Positions 17,441-27,105 of a stretch of 64,000 nucleotides of DNA are shown here, piece by piece (positions within the stretch are counted from its first letter, which is position 1; the number at the start of each line of letters is the position of its first letter). Origin of the DNA: Alicyclobacillus pomorum DSM 14955 (GTDB lineage: Bacteria > Bacillota > Bacilli > Alicyclobacillales > Alicyclobacillaceae); the NCBI RefSeq assembly GCF_000472905.1, contig NZ_AXAR01000010.1, positions 35,453 to 99,452 on the forward strand, written 5' to 3'. The position numbers were made by a program, and so were the translations under genes. The notes under the pieces are model-generated. The model did not search any database, was not told where the DNA came from, and saw nothing but the letters and a program-made list of their open reading frames with translations.

Positions 17441-18610
17441 TCACTGACGTACCAGCGGCAAGGCTGACTTTTTATATGCCTGTAAAAAGTCGAGTTGAAC
17501 GTCAACTTGCACGGTTGTCTTTACCTTTCGAAACGTTTGATCCCATTCGTTGTCTCCATGCCAATCCCGAGGTGAATAACGGTACACGTTTCGACCCATT
17601 CCAAATATGTCTGTGTTCATTGCTTGACACTGTTGGATACTGGTTTCCACCACGTTTTTCACCTCGTTCTTCACCTGTTGCCTTAACTGCTCTAGTTCCA
17701 TTTGGTTGGTCTCAATCACACAAGCTCCACCTTCAACCCATCCTTTCAAACGCAGGTGGACGATGGCTTGTGGTTCATTCGATTTGAGGTGAATCATACG
17801 CAAGGTGCTTTTGACGGATTTTACATTCACAACAAACTGTCCATCTTTTTTGGTGGGACATTGAAATGACAACGGCGACTTTGGAAACTGATTTTGGATG
17901 AACAGCCAACCGAGAGCCTGCTGCGTATTGAGTCCACCGACAAACTCATCCGCCGAAAAGGCCGCAATCCCCTCAATCCGAGGTGCAGAGAGTCCGTCAT
18001 TTCCTCGTCCAATCCAGATGGCAAAGGGCTGTATTCCAGGCGTCACCAATCTTTGATGAAAGCCGCCTAAAGTGACTTCATATGGGCGATTGAGTAATAA
18101 CCGGTTTTCAAAATAGTTCGTAAAGTACGTGGACGGAATGGCATCTAGTGCTGGCGTGTACTCCAGAACTTCCCGAGCAGGACTCGAGGAAACAAACAGC
18201 CAAGATTCTCTCGGTGTGATACGAGACTGCAACACCGGACTCACCACGGGCAGCATCCCACGCTGAGCGATGACTTGATTGATTACAACTGCTCGAACAT
18301 GACCAAAAAACAAGTTGCGGTCAATCGAAAGCTGAATTTTGCGTAAAGCATCGGTTACCTCTGTCCCGCTCTTGGTAATTACGGCGGTATTGTCCTCTCT
18401 TGAACTCGTTGAGCCTTGTGGTGATCGACTGAAACTTTGTGGCCGTGCCAGTTGCAAACTCACTTTGACACCATGGTCATCTTGGTCACTGGGGTCGATT
18501 CCCATCATCAACACCACGGCTCGCTTCTGTAATTCAACACCATCCCAACAACCGGGCAACAAACAAGTCAGAATGGTGCAAAGCAGCAATGTCCACAGGC
18601 GATTCTTCAT
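17441..18610 (-). CDS. Ger(x)C-type spore germination lipoprotein (operon 1)
   Basis: A 389-residue lipoprotein with lipobox LLPGC (Cys about residue 21), followed by WDGVELQKRAVVLMMGID, the typical GerC N-terminal motif. It is the C subunit of a nutrient germinant receptor in the spore inner membrane. The start is ATG 18610, overlapping the stop of the B gene (ATGA); the frame extends 15 codons upstream. It is the last gene of an A-B-C operon and ends before a hairpin shared with the convergent neighbour. Confidence 0.9.
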   Translation of the reverse strand: MKNRLWTLLLCTILTCLLPGCWDGVELQKRAVVLMMGIDPSDQDDHGVKVSLQLARPQSFSRSPQGSTSSREDNTAVITKSGTEVTDALRKIQLSIDRNLFFGHVRAVVINQVIAQRGMLPVVSPVLQSRITPRESWLFVSSSPAREVLEYTPALDAIPSTYFTNYFENRLLLNRPYEVTLGGFHQRLVTPGIQPFAIWIGRGNDGLSAPRIEGIAAFSADEFVGGLNTQQALGWLFIQNQFPKSPLSFQCPTKKDGQFVVNVKSVKSTLRMIHLKSNEPQAIVHLRLKGWVEGGACVIETNQMELEQLRQQVKNEVKNVVETSIQQCQAMNTDIFGMGRNVYRYSPRDWHGDNEWDQTFRKVKTTVQVDVQLDFLQAYKKSALPLVRQ

Positions 18611-19710
18611 TTTGCAATACGCCTTTCTCTTACCCTCATGTAGCTTCTGAGCCACATGAAAGGCATGAGACTAAAGAACATCAACTCAAATGCTGTAACA
18701 ATGACTCCGTAAACATCATTGAATCGTTCGCTATTACTCGGTAGGGTGGTAAGCAATAACACAGTCGTAAATATGAAGATCAGTGCTTGTCGCTGATATG
18801 GTTTCGTGTAATGAGACAATACATAGTAGGCTCCGTACGCATATAGATTCACCGCGGATACGACCGAAATCAATACGGGTAGCAGGAAAATCAAATCCAA
18901 TCGTTCCAGGAATGGACCTGTCAATTTTTGAATTCGAATCATCTCTAACACAGGCCACTGTAACGAGGAAGCTTCGAACGGTCCCAAAACAGCCAACACG
19001 GCGAGTAAGTTCAATGCATGCAACAAGACAATGCCGATGCTCGCGTAAACAAAGCTACGATTTGAATTGTCAGCAGACATGCCAAATTTTTTAAAAATAG
19101 GAAGATATACGACAAGAAGAATCAGACCGGGTAAAAGCTGCATGACTCTCGGCGCGGAGTGAACGACAGGCTTCCAAGTCGTTGGTACAGCAGGTAGTAA
19201 ATTTGAAAAATCCGAAGTTCGAAAGGAAATCAACAGCAAGATGGTGGCCAAAATGAAAGCAGGCCAAAACAGTACAATCTGAAATCGGAGCATGGCCTCG
19301 AATCCTGCACTCAGCAGTTGAACCGAGACGAAAAGGCTCAACAGAACCAACGCCACGGTGGGAGTGTAGGGCAGCGCTGCGTAATGAATCAATGACACAC
19401 CCAACAAAAGAGATTTTCCAGTATAAGTTAACAAAGTGCCTATCAGGGACACATTGAGAACGGCGCCAACCTTTTGACCGAAAAAATAATCAAACATGGT
19501 GCAGCCAGCGAATTCCTTCGGCATGCTTTGCATCAGACGAATCATCAGCAAACCAACCCCAAACATGAGCAGCACATACAAAGTAAACAGAGCCCATACC
19601 GCCGAGTGGAGCTCCTCAGTCCAAGAGGGGATCCATTCTGCCGTACCCGTTCCCAATAAACATTCAAATAGCAGAATGGCCAATACGTTCCGGTTGACTT
19701 GCTTCATCAT
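18607..19710 (-). CDS. GerB-type spore germination permease (operon 1)
   Basis: A 367-residue membrane protein with about ten helices, of the APC-related GerB family that binds the germinant. Typical positions include the N-terminal helix with LLGTGTAEW, the LIPVL/LLPGLILLVVYLP helix in the middle, and SVVSAVNLYAYGAYY near residue 290. It starts inside the stop of the A gene and its own stop overlaps the C gene, so all three are translationally coupled. Confidence 0.9.
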   Translation of the reverse strand: MMKQVNRNVLAILLFECLLGTGTAEWIPSWTEELHSAVWALFTLYVLLMFGVGLLMIRLMQSMPKEFAGCTMFDYFFGQKVGAVLNVSLIGTLLTYTGKSLLLGVSLIHYAALPYTPTVALVLLSLFVSVQLLSAGFEAMLRFQIVLFWPAFILATILLLISFRTSDFSNLLPAVPTTWKPVVHSAPRVMQLLPGLILLVVYLPIFKKFGMSADNSNRSFVYASIGIVLLHALNLLAVLAVLGPFEASSLQWPVLEMIRIQKLTGPFLERLDLIFLLPVLISVVSAVNLYAYGAYYVLSHYTKPYQRQALIFIFTTVLLLTTLPSNSERFNDVYGVIVTAFELMFFSLMPFMWLRSYMRVRERRIAK

Positions 19711-21149
19711 GCTTTACTCCTCTTCGTTCGATACGTGGCTCTCCGCAACCAACTACGAGGACTCCAGTACGTAGCGGGTCGGGAGGTCGTGACCTGAACA
19801 GGGGGTCGAACCAGCGTGTCTTTCAAGTCCGGAACATTCATTTGTGAAAAGGGTGTCAAATACGGTACGCCAAAGGATTTCAACGTCGACAAATGGGCAC
19901 ACAAGATGAGTGCAAACCCCAAAGTGCCAATAATTCCAAACAACGACGTGGCCATCAACATGGGAAAACGTATCATTCGAGTAACAAAAGCGGCTTCGTA
20001 GTTCGGAATGGCAAATGCACCGAGCGCCGTCAGAGCGACAGCGATGACCATCATCGGACTGACAATGCCGGCTTGCACCGCAATATTGCCAATCACTAAG
20101 CCACCGACAATCGCATAGGATTGTCCCATTTGATGAGGCATTCGATTGCCTGCTTCGCGAACCAACTCCACCATGAGCTCCATAAACAGAGCTTCCATCA
20201 CAATCGGTAAAGGAATTCCTTCCCGCGTTGCGGCCAACTGCAGCACCATGGTCAACGGAATCAACTCAGGATTATACATGGTGAGCGCGATGTACAAAGA
20301 TGGAGCAAAAATAGATACCATCAAGGCAAATATCCGAATCAGACGGAGTACTGTGCCTGACCACCATCGTTGTGAGTAATCATCTGTCGTTTGAAAAAAC
20401 GAGACCATGACGGCGGGAGCTAACAGCACAAAAGGCGTCCCGTCCGCTAAAATGGCGATTCTCCCCTCCAGCAAGGCGGCTACTGTTTTGTCCGGGCGCT
20501 CTGTTGATTGTATCTGTGGATACGGGCTCCAGGGATTATCTTCAATCCACTGCTCCAAAACACCATTTTCGAGCAGACCATCAATTTTCACCCGCTGGAT
20601 GCGCTCAGTCGCTTCTCGAACAATGTCTGGATGGGCCAAGTCACGTACATACGCCAACAGCACCGTGGTTCGCGTCCGTTCTCCGATAATAAATTTGTCG
20701 AAGATGAGTTTTGGATCCTTAAGCCTCGTACGCAGAAGAGACACATTGGTATCAATGGATTCCGTGAACCCATCTCGAGGACCGCGTATGGCGATATCCG
20801 TCGATGGTTCCTGAGGCTGTCTTCGACTGAGCCCTTGCACCCCCACGATGATGTACTCTCTTTGCAAGCACAAGACAGCGTAATTGGCAAACAGAGCCTT
20901 CACAGCGTCATCGACGTTCGAGACCCGTTTGATATCTGACAATCGCAACGTATTGTCCAACCAATCCGACACATCGCCCCGCCGCTGGCGAGGTATGTGA
21001 GTGAGCGGCCCCAATAACCGTTCCTCTACCCTTGTTAGGTCAACAATGGTGGAAATGAATACGACATCCATGCGGGCATTTGGTATCGGTCGCACCACGA
21101 CGTCAAATGACGGATCTATGCTCTTTAAAAGCTGCTGCGTCGTTTTCAA
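19707..21149 (-). CDS. GerA-type spore germination receptor subunit (operon 1)
   Basis: A 480-residue GerA-family protein. The soluble N-terminal domain (about 1-240) ends in the conserved TERPDKTVAALLEGRIAILADGTPFVLLAP segment, followed by about five helices with EALFMELMVELVREAGNRMPHQMGQSYAIVGGLVIG. GerA subunits oligomerise and act as the ion-conducting part of germinant receptors. The start is TTG 21149 with GGGAG about 11 nt upstream; the overlapping ATG is out of frame. A, B and C follow one another with 4-bp overlaps. Confidence 0.92.
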   Translation of the reverse strand: MKTTQQLLKSIDPSFDVVVRPIPNARMDVVFISTIVDLTRVEERLLGPLTHIPRQRRGDVSDWLDNTLRLSDIKRVSNVDDAVKALFANYAVLCLQREYIIVGVQGLSRRQPQEPSTDIAIRGPRDGFTESIDTNVSLLRTRLKDPKLIFDKFIIGERTRTTVLLAYVRDLAHPDIVREATERIQRVKIDGLLENGVLEQWIEDNPWSPYPQIQSTERPDKTVAALLEGRIAILADGTPFVLLAPAVMVSFFQTTDDYSQRWWSGTVLRLIRIFALMVSIFAPSLYIALTMYNPELIPLTMVLQLAATREGIPLPIVMEALFMELMVELVREAGNRMPHQMGQSYAIVGGLVIGNIAVQAGIVSPMMVIAVALTALGAFAIPNYEAAFVTRMIRFPMLMATSLFGIIGTLGFALILCAHLSTLKSFGVPYLTPFSQMNVPDLKDTLVRPPVQVTTSRPATYWSPRSWLRRATYRTKRSKA

Positions 21150-21229
21150 GTGACATGTGCTCCCTGAGAATTGAATGATCAGCTCGTCGCACGCTTATAG
21201 ATTCCCAACCCTGGTGTAAATTACACAAC

Positions 21230-21259
21230 GAAGGGAGGCACCATCTGGCACCTCCCTTC
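21230..21259 (-). terminator. intrinsic-type hairpin after sbcC
   Basis: GAAGGGAGG and CCTCCCTTC form a 9-bp stem around a 12-nt loop between sbcC and germination operon 1. The minus-strand tract that follows is CGTTGTG, so the T tract is weak. Confidence 0.5.
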
Positions 21260-21314
21260 ATGCATCGTGGTATTTTCAAGTTGCTCGACTATCACCGTGC
21301 TTGCGCTTTATACC

Positions 21315-24300
21315 TCAAGCCCGTTCCACAGAGACGCGTGTCCCCCGCCCCGCGGGTTCCGCTGGGTGCACCACCAAGCGCCGCTGCAGTCGCTGTCGAA
21401 GTTCTGGCACGTGGCTGATGACACCAATGGTCATGTTCTCCATGTGCAGCTTTTCGAGCGTGTTCATCACCACGTCCAGCAGTTCCGGATCCAACGTACC
21501 AAATCCTTCGTCCAGGAAGAAAAATTCCAGCGGATATTGGCCTTGCAACTGAATTTGCGTGGACAGGGCCAATGCGAGTGACAACGACGTGAGGAACGTC
21601 TCACCACCAGATAATGTGGTGGCCGGTCTCCGCACGCCTCCGTTAAAGTCGTCGCGCATCACGAATCGCCCGTCGGCTGAGAGTTCCAATGCGTAGCGGT
21701 TGCGCGTGAGCTGTTTCAGCCGTTCCGACGCGTGCTGCGCCACAAACTCCAACTGCTCTTCCGCCACGAATTCCACAAAGCGGTTCCCGCTCAACACCTG
21801 GCGCAATGTGGTCAGCTGCCCGACCAACTCGGCGCACTGTACGCGCCTCGCTTCAAGCTTCTTCCACGACTCGTGCCGCTTGCAGACGTCTGTGAGCGCC
21901 TCCTGCGCCGCCCCCACTGCCGATACGGCGTCCTTCCACCGCCTGTCTGCATCTGCGAGCCGCTCCTGTACCTGCTGCCATTCCTCCGGTTGGATTCTCG
22001 TGTCGCCAAGCTGGGCCAACAGTGGCTCTCTCTGCGCTTCTAACCGCTTCATCCCATTGGCGTACGCCTGTACCCGCGCCTGCCGTTCTTCGAACTCTGC
22101 ATCATCCAACATCGCGTCTTCCGCTTCCGCCACCGTGACGAACTGGTGCTCCTGCAGTTTTTCCGCCAGCGCGGCCTCGGCCCTCTCGTACTGCGTCGTG
22201 AGTTGTTCCAGCCGGGTCCGCGCCACAGCCACATCTTTTTCCATGGTGCGCAGTGTTTCTTCCGAGTCACGGTAGGCCGCTTCCGCCGTTGCCACATCAT
22301 CCGACAATTTCTGCAGCGTTTGCTGCACCGTCTCCAGCACGACTGCCGGAGACTGCTCGCCGGCCCGCTCTCGAATGGCCGATTCCAGGCTTTTGACCCG
22401 CTCCGTCCGTCCTCGAACTTCGACTTCCACTTGCGCAACCGCCACTTGTACCTCTGTGAGCTTGGCGTTCTGCCTGTTCTGCTCGGCGGCGAGGCGCGCC
22501 ATCTCCGCCTCCAGTTGATCTACCTCGCGTTTTGCACCATCCACAAGTTCGTCGTCCGCCGCGATTTGATCCACTTGGCGCTGAAGCCACGCTGTCCACG
22601 CGTCACTCTGCACGTCCAGGTCCGGCACGCCTTCTGCATCCACCAGCTCTGCTTCCAGGCGCTGCTTTGCCTCCAGAAGCCGCGTTTCCGCCGCCTGGCG
22701 CTGCCGCTCAAGCCTGTCCACCTCTTCCCGCAGACTCTTGGCTTCCGAAGCCAGGCTCGCGACCACAATCCGCTGCTCATTTGCGGCGTCCCGCGTCGCT
22801 TGTCGGCGCTCCGTCAGCGCCTCATGCGCCTGCATCCACTGCTGTGCCGCTTGCTCGTCCGCTGCGAGGCGCTTGGCCTCTGCGTCAACCCACGCGCGCA
22901 AGGCCGCTGCATTCGCGACGTGTGCGTCGTCGCGAATGTCACGCACCCGGATCTGCACGTCTTGGAACGTCCCGTCTGCCGCCTGCAACGAACTCTCCGC
23001 CTGCCGCAGCGCCGCCTCCGCTTCCATGCGCAATCGCTCCAGCGAATGAGCCTCGTTCTTTGCACTCTCTAACGCACCGCGCGCGGCATCCAGGTCTGCC
23101 GTCACTTGCGCCATCACCTCAGGAGACCGGTCGTGTACGTGCGCTGGCTGCGGATGCGCCGCCGATCCACACACAGGACACGGCTCCCCGTCCCGCAACC
23201 CGCTCGCCAACAGCGCGGCGGCCATTTGCTGCTGGACAGCGTCGCGTCGGCGCTCCAGTTCCGCCACCTGCGTCTCCCATTGCTCGCGGTCGCGTATCTT
23301 GGCCGCAAGCGCATCCGTCCGCTCCTGCAGCTCGCTGGCCCACCGCATCTGCGCCTGCAGCGCCGAATCTTTCTGCGCCTCAACCGATTCCATCTGTCGC
23401 AGCAGATCACGAATTCGCTGCAAATCGGCCTCCGCCCGCCGGACGTCGTCCAGGGCTCGGTGGGGAATGGCCTCGTGTTGCTCGAGGGCGCTCTGCACTT
23501 CTGCTGCCTCTTGTTCCAGCGCCCTGAGCGTCGCTTCGGCGACTTCGCAACGCGTGGTGGTCTGGGTCCATGTCGCGGATCGATCCGCGAGTGCCTCACC
23601 AGACTCCTCCCATTCACGCCGTACATGCACATAGTGATCCGTCAACTGACGCCAGGACTGCACGCGGAGGCGCCGCCCCGGAGACACCGTGCGCTCCCGA
23701 ATGTAGCCTTGCAACTCCGCTTTCCGCGCAGCCGCCGCCGCAAGGGTTTGCTCGAGTTCCGCCACCTCGTTCCGAAGTTGCGTTTGCTTGCGCGTAAGCT
23801 CGGCGTGTTCCTTCCGGAACGCTTCCAGTTCCTTGGATAATGCCCGCCACTCCTGCTCCCAAAGGAGTGCTTCCTCAAGTTCCTTCTGGCGGTGGCGAAG
23901 CTGCGGTTCCTGTGTTTGCTGCTCGGCTTTGGCGCGTTCCCAGGCCTGCCGCAATGACTCAGTCTCCGCCTTTCGAACCTTCGCTTGTGCAGCGAGTTGC
24001 CGATATGCACTGTCGGCTTGCTGCATCCGCAAGCACCCCTCGGAAGCTGCCTGGATAAACGGCGCCACAAGCCGCGCACGCGCTGCGGCTTCCAGTGTAC
24101 GCTCCCATTGCCGAACCTGGTCTGCCTGTTGTTCGTACGCGCGCAATTGTGCCTCAATATCCGCCAGTTGTTGTTGTTTCTCCCAGATGGCCCGCGCCTG
24201 ATCCATCGCTGTACGCGCATCCGTCAGCCGCACCATGGCCGCCTGCTCCGCGTTTTGTGCATCCGCCAACGTAGCCTTCGCCGCCTCGACCGCATCCGCA

Positions 24301-24935
24301 GAGGCGTCGCCGAGCCCTAACTGCTCTGCCGCGAGGACGGCCATTTCCCGTTCTGCCGCTTCCAACCGGGCCTTGACCTTCTGCTGCAATCCATCTCCGT
24401 ACTTCTCCAAGGAGAACAGTCGCTGTAACATCTTGTTCCGATCCGCGCCTTTGAGGTACAAAAACTCCGCGAACTTGCCCTGCGGCAGCACAACCGCGCG
24501 CGTGAAGTCCTCCGGTTCCAGGCCGAGCACTCGCTTGACCTGCGCAGTGACCTCCGAGTCTTTATCTGCCAGCACAATGTCCCCCGCTGGGGAGCATTCG
24601 ATAAAGCGGCTCCGCACGTTTTGGACCGACAATTCGTCGCGACGCCGGTACATCCGCTCGGCCCGGTAACGCCGTCTCGGATTCGTCCCAATTTCAAACT
24701 CGAAGGCGACCGTGAGCGTCTTCTCCGCGTGGTTGAGGATGCCTCGCGTGTTGTGCTCTGCGCGTCCGACGGATCCGTACAACGCCAGTGTCATGGCGTC
24801 AAGAATCGTCGACTTGCCGCTGCCAGTCGGCCCGAAAATGCCAAACACACCCGTATCCGACAGTTCTTCAAAGGAAATCTCCTGGGTCTCGCGGAAGCTG
24901 TGCAGCCCCGCAATGCTAAGCTTGATGGGCTTCAT
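21315..24935 (-). CDS. sbcC: SbcC, ATPase subunit of the SbcCD nuclease
   Basis: A 1206-residue SMC-like protein. The N-terminal Walker A is GPTGSGKST near 36-44; a Q-loop segment FTRAVVLPQGKFAEFLYLK follows. Two long coiled coils flank the zinc hook CPVCGS near residue 607. The C-terminal half carries the ABC signature TLSGGETFLTSLSLALALS and Walker B FFLDEGFGTLD. With SbcD it opens hairpins and processes double-strand ends. The start overlaps the sbcD stop (ATGA). Long open frames on the opposite strand across the coiled coil are composition artefacts. Confidence 0.96.
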   Translation of the reverse strand: MKPIKLSIAGLHSFRETQEISFEELSDTGVFGIFGPTGSGKSTILDAMTLALYGSVGRAEHNTRGILNHAEKTLTVAFEFEIGTNPRRRYRAERMYRRRDELSVQNVRSRFIECSPAGDIVLADKDSEVTAQVKRVLGLEPEDFTRAVVLPQGKFAEFLYLKGADRNKMLQRLFSLEKYGDGLQQKVKARLEAAEREMAVLAAEQLGLGDASADAVEAAKATLADAQNAEQAAMVRLTDARTAMDQARAIWEKQQQLADIEAQLRAYEQQADQVRQWERTLEAAARARLVAPFIQAASEGCLRMQQADSAYRQLAAQAKVRKAETESLRQAWERAKAEQQTQEPQLRHRQKELEEALLWEQEWRALSKELEAFRKEHAELTRKQTQLRNEVAELEQTLAAAAARKAELQGYIRERTVSPGRRLRVQSWRQLTDHYVHVRREWEESGEALADRSATWTQTTTRCEVAEATLRALEQEAAEVQSALEQHEAIPHRALDDVRRAEADLQRIRDLLRQMESVEAQKDSALQAQMRWASELQERTDALAAKIRDREQWETQVAELERRRDAVQQQMAAALLASGLRDGEPCPVCGSAAHPQPAHVHDRSPEVMAQVTADLDAARGALESAKNEAHSLERLRMEAEAALRQAESSLQAADGTFQDVQIRVRDIRDDAHVANAAALRAWVDAEAKRLAADEQAAQQWMQAHEALTERRQATRDAANEQRIVVASLASEAKSLREEVDRLERQRQAAETRLLEAKQRLEAELVDAEGVPDLDVQSDAWTAWLQRQVDQIAADDELVDGAKREVDQLEAEMARLAAEQNRQNAKLTEVQVAVAQVEVEVRGRTERVKSLESAIRERAGEQSPAVVLETVQQTLQKLSDDVATAEAAYRDSEETLRTMEKDVAVARTRLEQLTTQYERAEAALAEKLQEHQFVTVAEAEDAMLDDAEFEERQARVQAYANGMKRLEAQREPLLAQLGDTRIQPEEWQQVQERLADADRRWKDAVSAVGAAQEALTDVCKRHESWKKLEARRVQCAELVGQLTTLRQVLSGNRFVEFVAEEQLEFVAQHASERLKQLTRNRYALELSADGRFVMRDDFNGGVRRPATTLSGGETFLTSLSLALALSTQIQLQGQYPLEFFFLDEGFGTLDPELLDVVMNTLEKLHMENMTIGVISHVPELRQRLQRRLVVHPAEPAGRGTRVSVERA

Positions 24936-26191
24936 CCCGCAACCTCCTCCGTGTCCTCCGCCGCGGGTGCGTCTGCCGGCTCGTCCGCCACCAGTTCCAA
25001 GAACAGTTGGACCAGTCCATCATCCGGTGTGTACCCTTTCTGCCGTTCGAAAAAACGCACAAACATTTCGTCCATCGGCAGGTTCTTGCGCTCCGCAGCC
25101 GTGACCGCATTCACACCCTCCACCTGAAACACCGGCCGGATGTTGACGAAGCCCGGGTGAATGGTGCGGAGCATGTGCGTTTCTTCCATCGTCAGCGGAT
25201 CTTTGAGGTGGATCTCCAAATCAATCCAGGCATTGGCATCCCGGCCTTCCTCCACCCACTGCACCACCTGCGAAAGACCTTCTTTCGCCGTCCAACGCAC
25301 GAGCGGCTTGCCGGAAGCCAGAAACACTTCCCGAATGTCCGCTGGACGCCCCGGTTGGACATCGAGGACCACCACAGATTTGCTGTAGCCGACCTCGGAA
25401 AAACTGTACGCCAAGGGCGATCCGGCGTACCGCGTCGGCACCGGTGCGCCTGCCACCACCTGCGGTCGGTGCAGGTGTCCGAGCGCCACGTACTGCGCAC
25501 GCCCCGGGAACGCATCCGGGTCCACCGCATACGTGCCGCCGACCTGAATCTGCACTTCCGAGTCGGACTCGATGCCGCCCCGAACGAACAAGTGGCTCAT
25601 GGCGAGGTTGACTGCGTCGGATTTGAAATGACGGGCAAGGTGGGAAAACATCTGTGCAATGCGGTCATTGTACTGTTCCACCCACTCCGCCTCGTCTAAA
25701 CTTTGTGTGAGCAATTCCTTCAAACGCGCCTCCGATGGGTACGGCAACGCGGCAATCACTGCCGTGTGGTCACACCCCGGCACGGCCAGTTCAAGCCATG
25801 ACGGGCCTGCGGCGACACGCCACGGCCTGCTTGGATTCGGCGTCTGTGCAGACAGCGCCTGATGCGGCAGCCCGATTAACGTCATGCCCAGCTTCTCTGC
25901 AAGCGGAGACGCCGCTGCCATCCGCTCCGGGTTGTCGTGGTTGCCTGCAATCGCGACGATGCCGCGCGTTCCGCCAGCCGACAGCTTATCCAACGCTTCA
26001 TAGAACAGTTCTTCCGCCTCCGCGCTGGGATTCACCGTCTGAAATACGTCCCCCGCCATCAATACGAGGTCAATGCGCTCGTCATCGCAAATCCCCGCCA
26101 GCTCATCGACAAACTGTCGCTGTTCGGGAATTCTATCTCGCCCTTCCAACGTCTTTCCAAAGTGCCAATCTGCTGTATGTAACACTCTCAT
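24932..26191 (-). CDS. sbcD: SbcD, nuclease subunit of SbcCD
   Basis: A 419-residue Mre11-type metallophosphoesterase: ADWHFGK near residues 7-13, AGDVFQ near 46-51, GNHDNPERM near 83-91 and GHLHRPQ near 230. It supplies the endo- and exonuclease activity of the complex. It is the first gene of the sbcDC pair. The C-terminal extension is acidic (DEPADAPAAEDTEEVAG). Confidence 0.95.
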   Translation of the reverse strand: MRVLHTADWHFGKTLEGRDRIPEQRQFVDELAGICDDERIDLVLMAGDVFQTVNPSAEAEELFYEALDKLSAGGTRGIVAIAGNHDNPERMAAASPLAEKLGMTLIGLPHQALSAQTPNPSRPWRVAAGPSWLELAVPGCDHTAVIAALPYPSEARLKELLTQSLDEAEWVEQYNDRIAQMFSHLARHFKSDAVNLAMSHLFVRGGIESDSEVQIQVGGTYAVDPDAFPGRAQYVALGHLHRPQVVAGAPVPTRYAGSPLAYSFSEVGYSKSVVVLDVQPGRPADIREVFLASGKPLVRWTAKEGLSQVVQWVEEGRDANAWIDLEIHLKDPLTMEETHMLRTIHPGFVNIRPVFQVEGVNAVTAAERKNLPMDEMFVRFFERQKGYTPDDGLVQLFLELVADEPADAPAAEDTEEVAG

Positions 26192-26245
26192 CGAGTTATC
26201 CTCCGTTCAGAATCCGTGTTAGTTCAGTTCCCCGTAAACACACGA

Positions 26246-26271
26246 AACCCCTGCTGGAATTCACAGGGGTT
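26246..26271 (-). terminator. hairpin between the NUDIX gene and sbcD
   Basis: AACCCCTG and CAGGGGTT pair across 10 nt; the minus strand continues TCGTGTGTTT. It may end the NUDIX transcript. It directly abuts the dispersed repeat copy at 26275-26326. Confidence 0.45.
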
Positions 26272-26274
26272 ATC

Positions 26275-26326
26275 AGCGATTTGCAAAATCACGACGAAGA
26301 ACTCAAGAGGAGATTGTAAATTGCTC
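26275..26326. repeat. shortened copy of the dispersed inverted-repeat family
   Basis: It begins AGCGATTTGCAAAATC, as in the reverse complement of the 162-229 element, continues with ACTCAAGAGGAGATTGTAAA, and ends TTGCTCGT. It lacks about 16 bp of the centre present in copies 1 and 2. Confidence 0.5.
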
Positions 26327-26454
26327 GTAAAAATGATGCCATGCATACTAGCGTTAGAACCATGACTTCCCTTTGGGTGTGAGAGGATGGCGACGATGCT
26401 TCACCTTGTCCCACCCGTGGGCCTTCTTGTGCTTGTACTCACGCACTCGCTGCG

Positions 26455-26952
26455 CTATATTCTTACAGGCTGTTCCACCAATGCCCACTCTGTGCGAAGG
26501 GGCCTCATTTCGTAGTCCACGATGTCCCCGTATTCCGCCCCATCTTGGATGAACGTAAACGCGTGCTCCACAGGCGGATTTGCTCCAAGCACTTCCGGCA
26601 GGAAGTACGGTAGCGTCGTCGTGGCATCAGGAGAGGTCATCACCCACAGCAGTGACTTCCACTCCAATTCGCCTTCCTCCGACGCTCGGATTTCACCGGA
26701 CGAGCTTTCTGCTGTGAATACGTACATGCCACTCTCCTGATTGAATGAAACGATGCCGCGAAACGCGACGTTTCGAACGCGCAATCCGGTTTCTTCTCTC
26801 ACTTCTCGAATGCAGGCAGCAAGCGGTGATTCACCGGGTTCAATTTTGCCTCCGACGCCGTTCCACTTGTCTTTATTGGGATCTTTTTTCCGATGGATCA
26901 TCAGGATCTGGTGGTTGCGTTGAATGAAACATATGGTGTACGGCAGTCGCAT
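26455..26952 (-). CDS. NUDIX hydrolase, 8-oxo-dGTP diphosphatase-like
   Basis: A 165-residue protein. The full Nudix box G-x5-E-x7-R-E-V-x-E-E-x-G-L is present (GKIEPGESPLAACIREVREE, about residues 38-57, then TGL). The NGVGGK lead-in and short length fit MutT/YtkD-like sanitising enzymes that hydrolyse oxidised or canonical nucleoside triphosphates. The start ATG 26952 has AGGAGG 6 nt upstream; the frame is open 23 codons further. It is read alone, 85 bp or more from its neighbours. Confidence 0.88.
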   Translation of the reverse strand: MRLPYTICFIQRNHQILMIHRKKDPNKDKWNGVGGKIEPGESPLAACIREVREETGLRVRNVAFRGIVSFNQESGMYVFTAESSSGEIRASEEGELEWKSLLWVMTSPDATTTLPYFLPEVLGANPPVEHAFTFIQDGAEYGDIVDYEMRPLRTEWALVEQPVRI

Positions 26953-27041
26953 GTCGTCCTCCTGAATCCTGGAGCCGTTCCGTTCTATGATTGCCGGACG
27001 TGCTCGGCGGTTTGCCAACATCTATAGACACAAGTCCAGTG

Positions 27042-27105
27042 ATTTGTCAACAAAGATACAAGCGATTTGCAAAATTCCACCAGAGTCACTCCGCACGACG
27101 AGGAA
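27042..27105. repeat. degenerate copy of the AGCGATTTGCAAAATT repeat
   Basis: AGCGATTTGCAAAATTCCAC starts at 27061; a related GTGATTTGTCAACA lies just before it at 27040-27053. The segment overlaps the last codons of the large regulator gene. Only one arm is clear. Confidence 0.3.

Noticed and set aside
22532..23840. Long plus-strand open frames (up to 331 codons) across sbcC
   Set aside because: They mirror the Glu/Ala/Gln-rich coiled coil of SbcC, are Pro/Ala/Arg-rich in composition, and lack ribosome sites and motifs.
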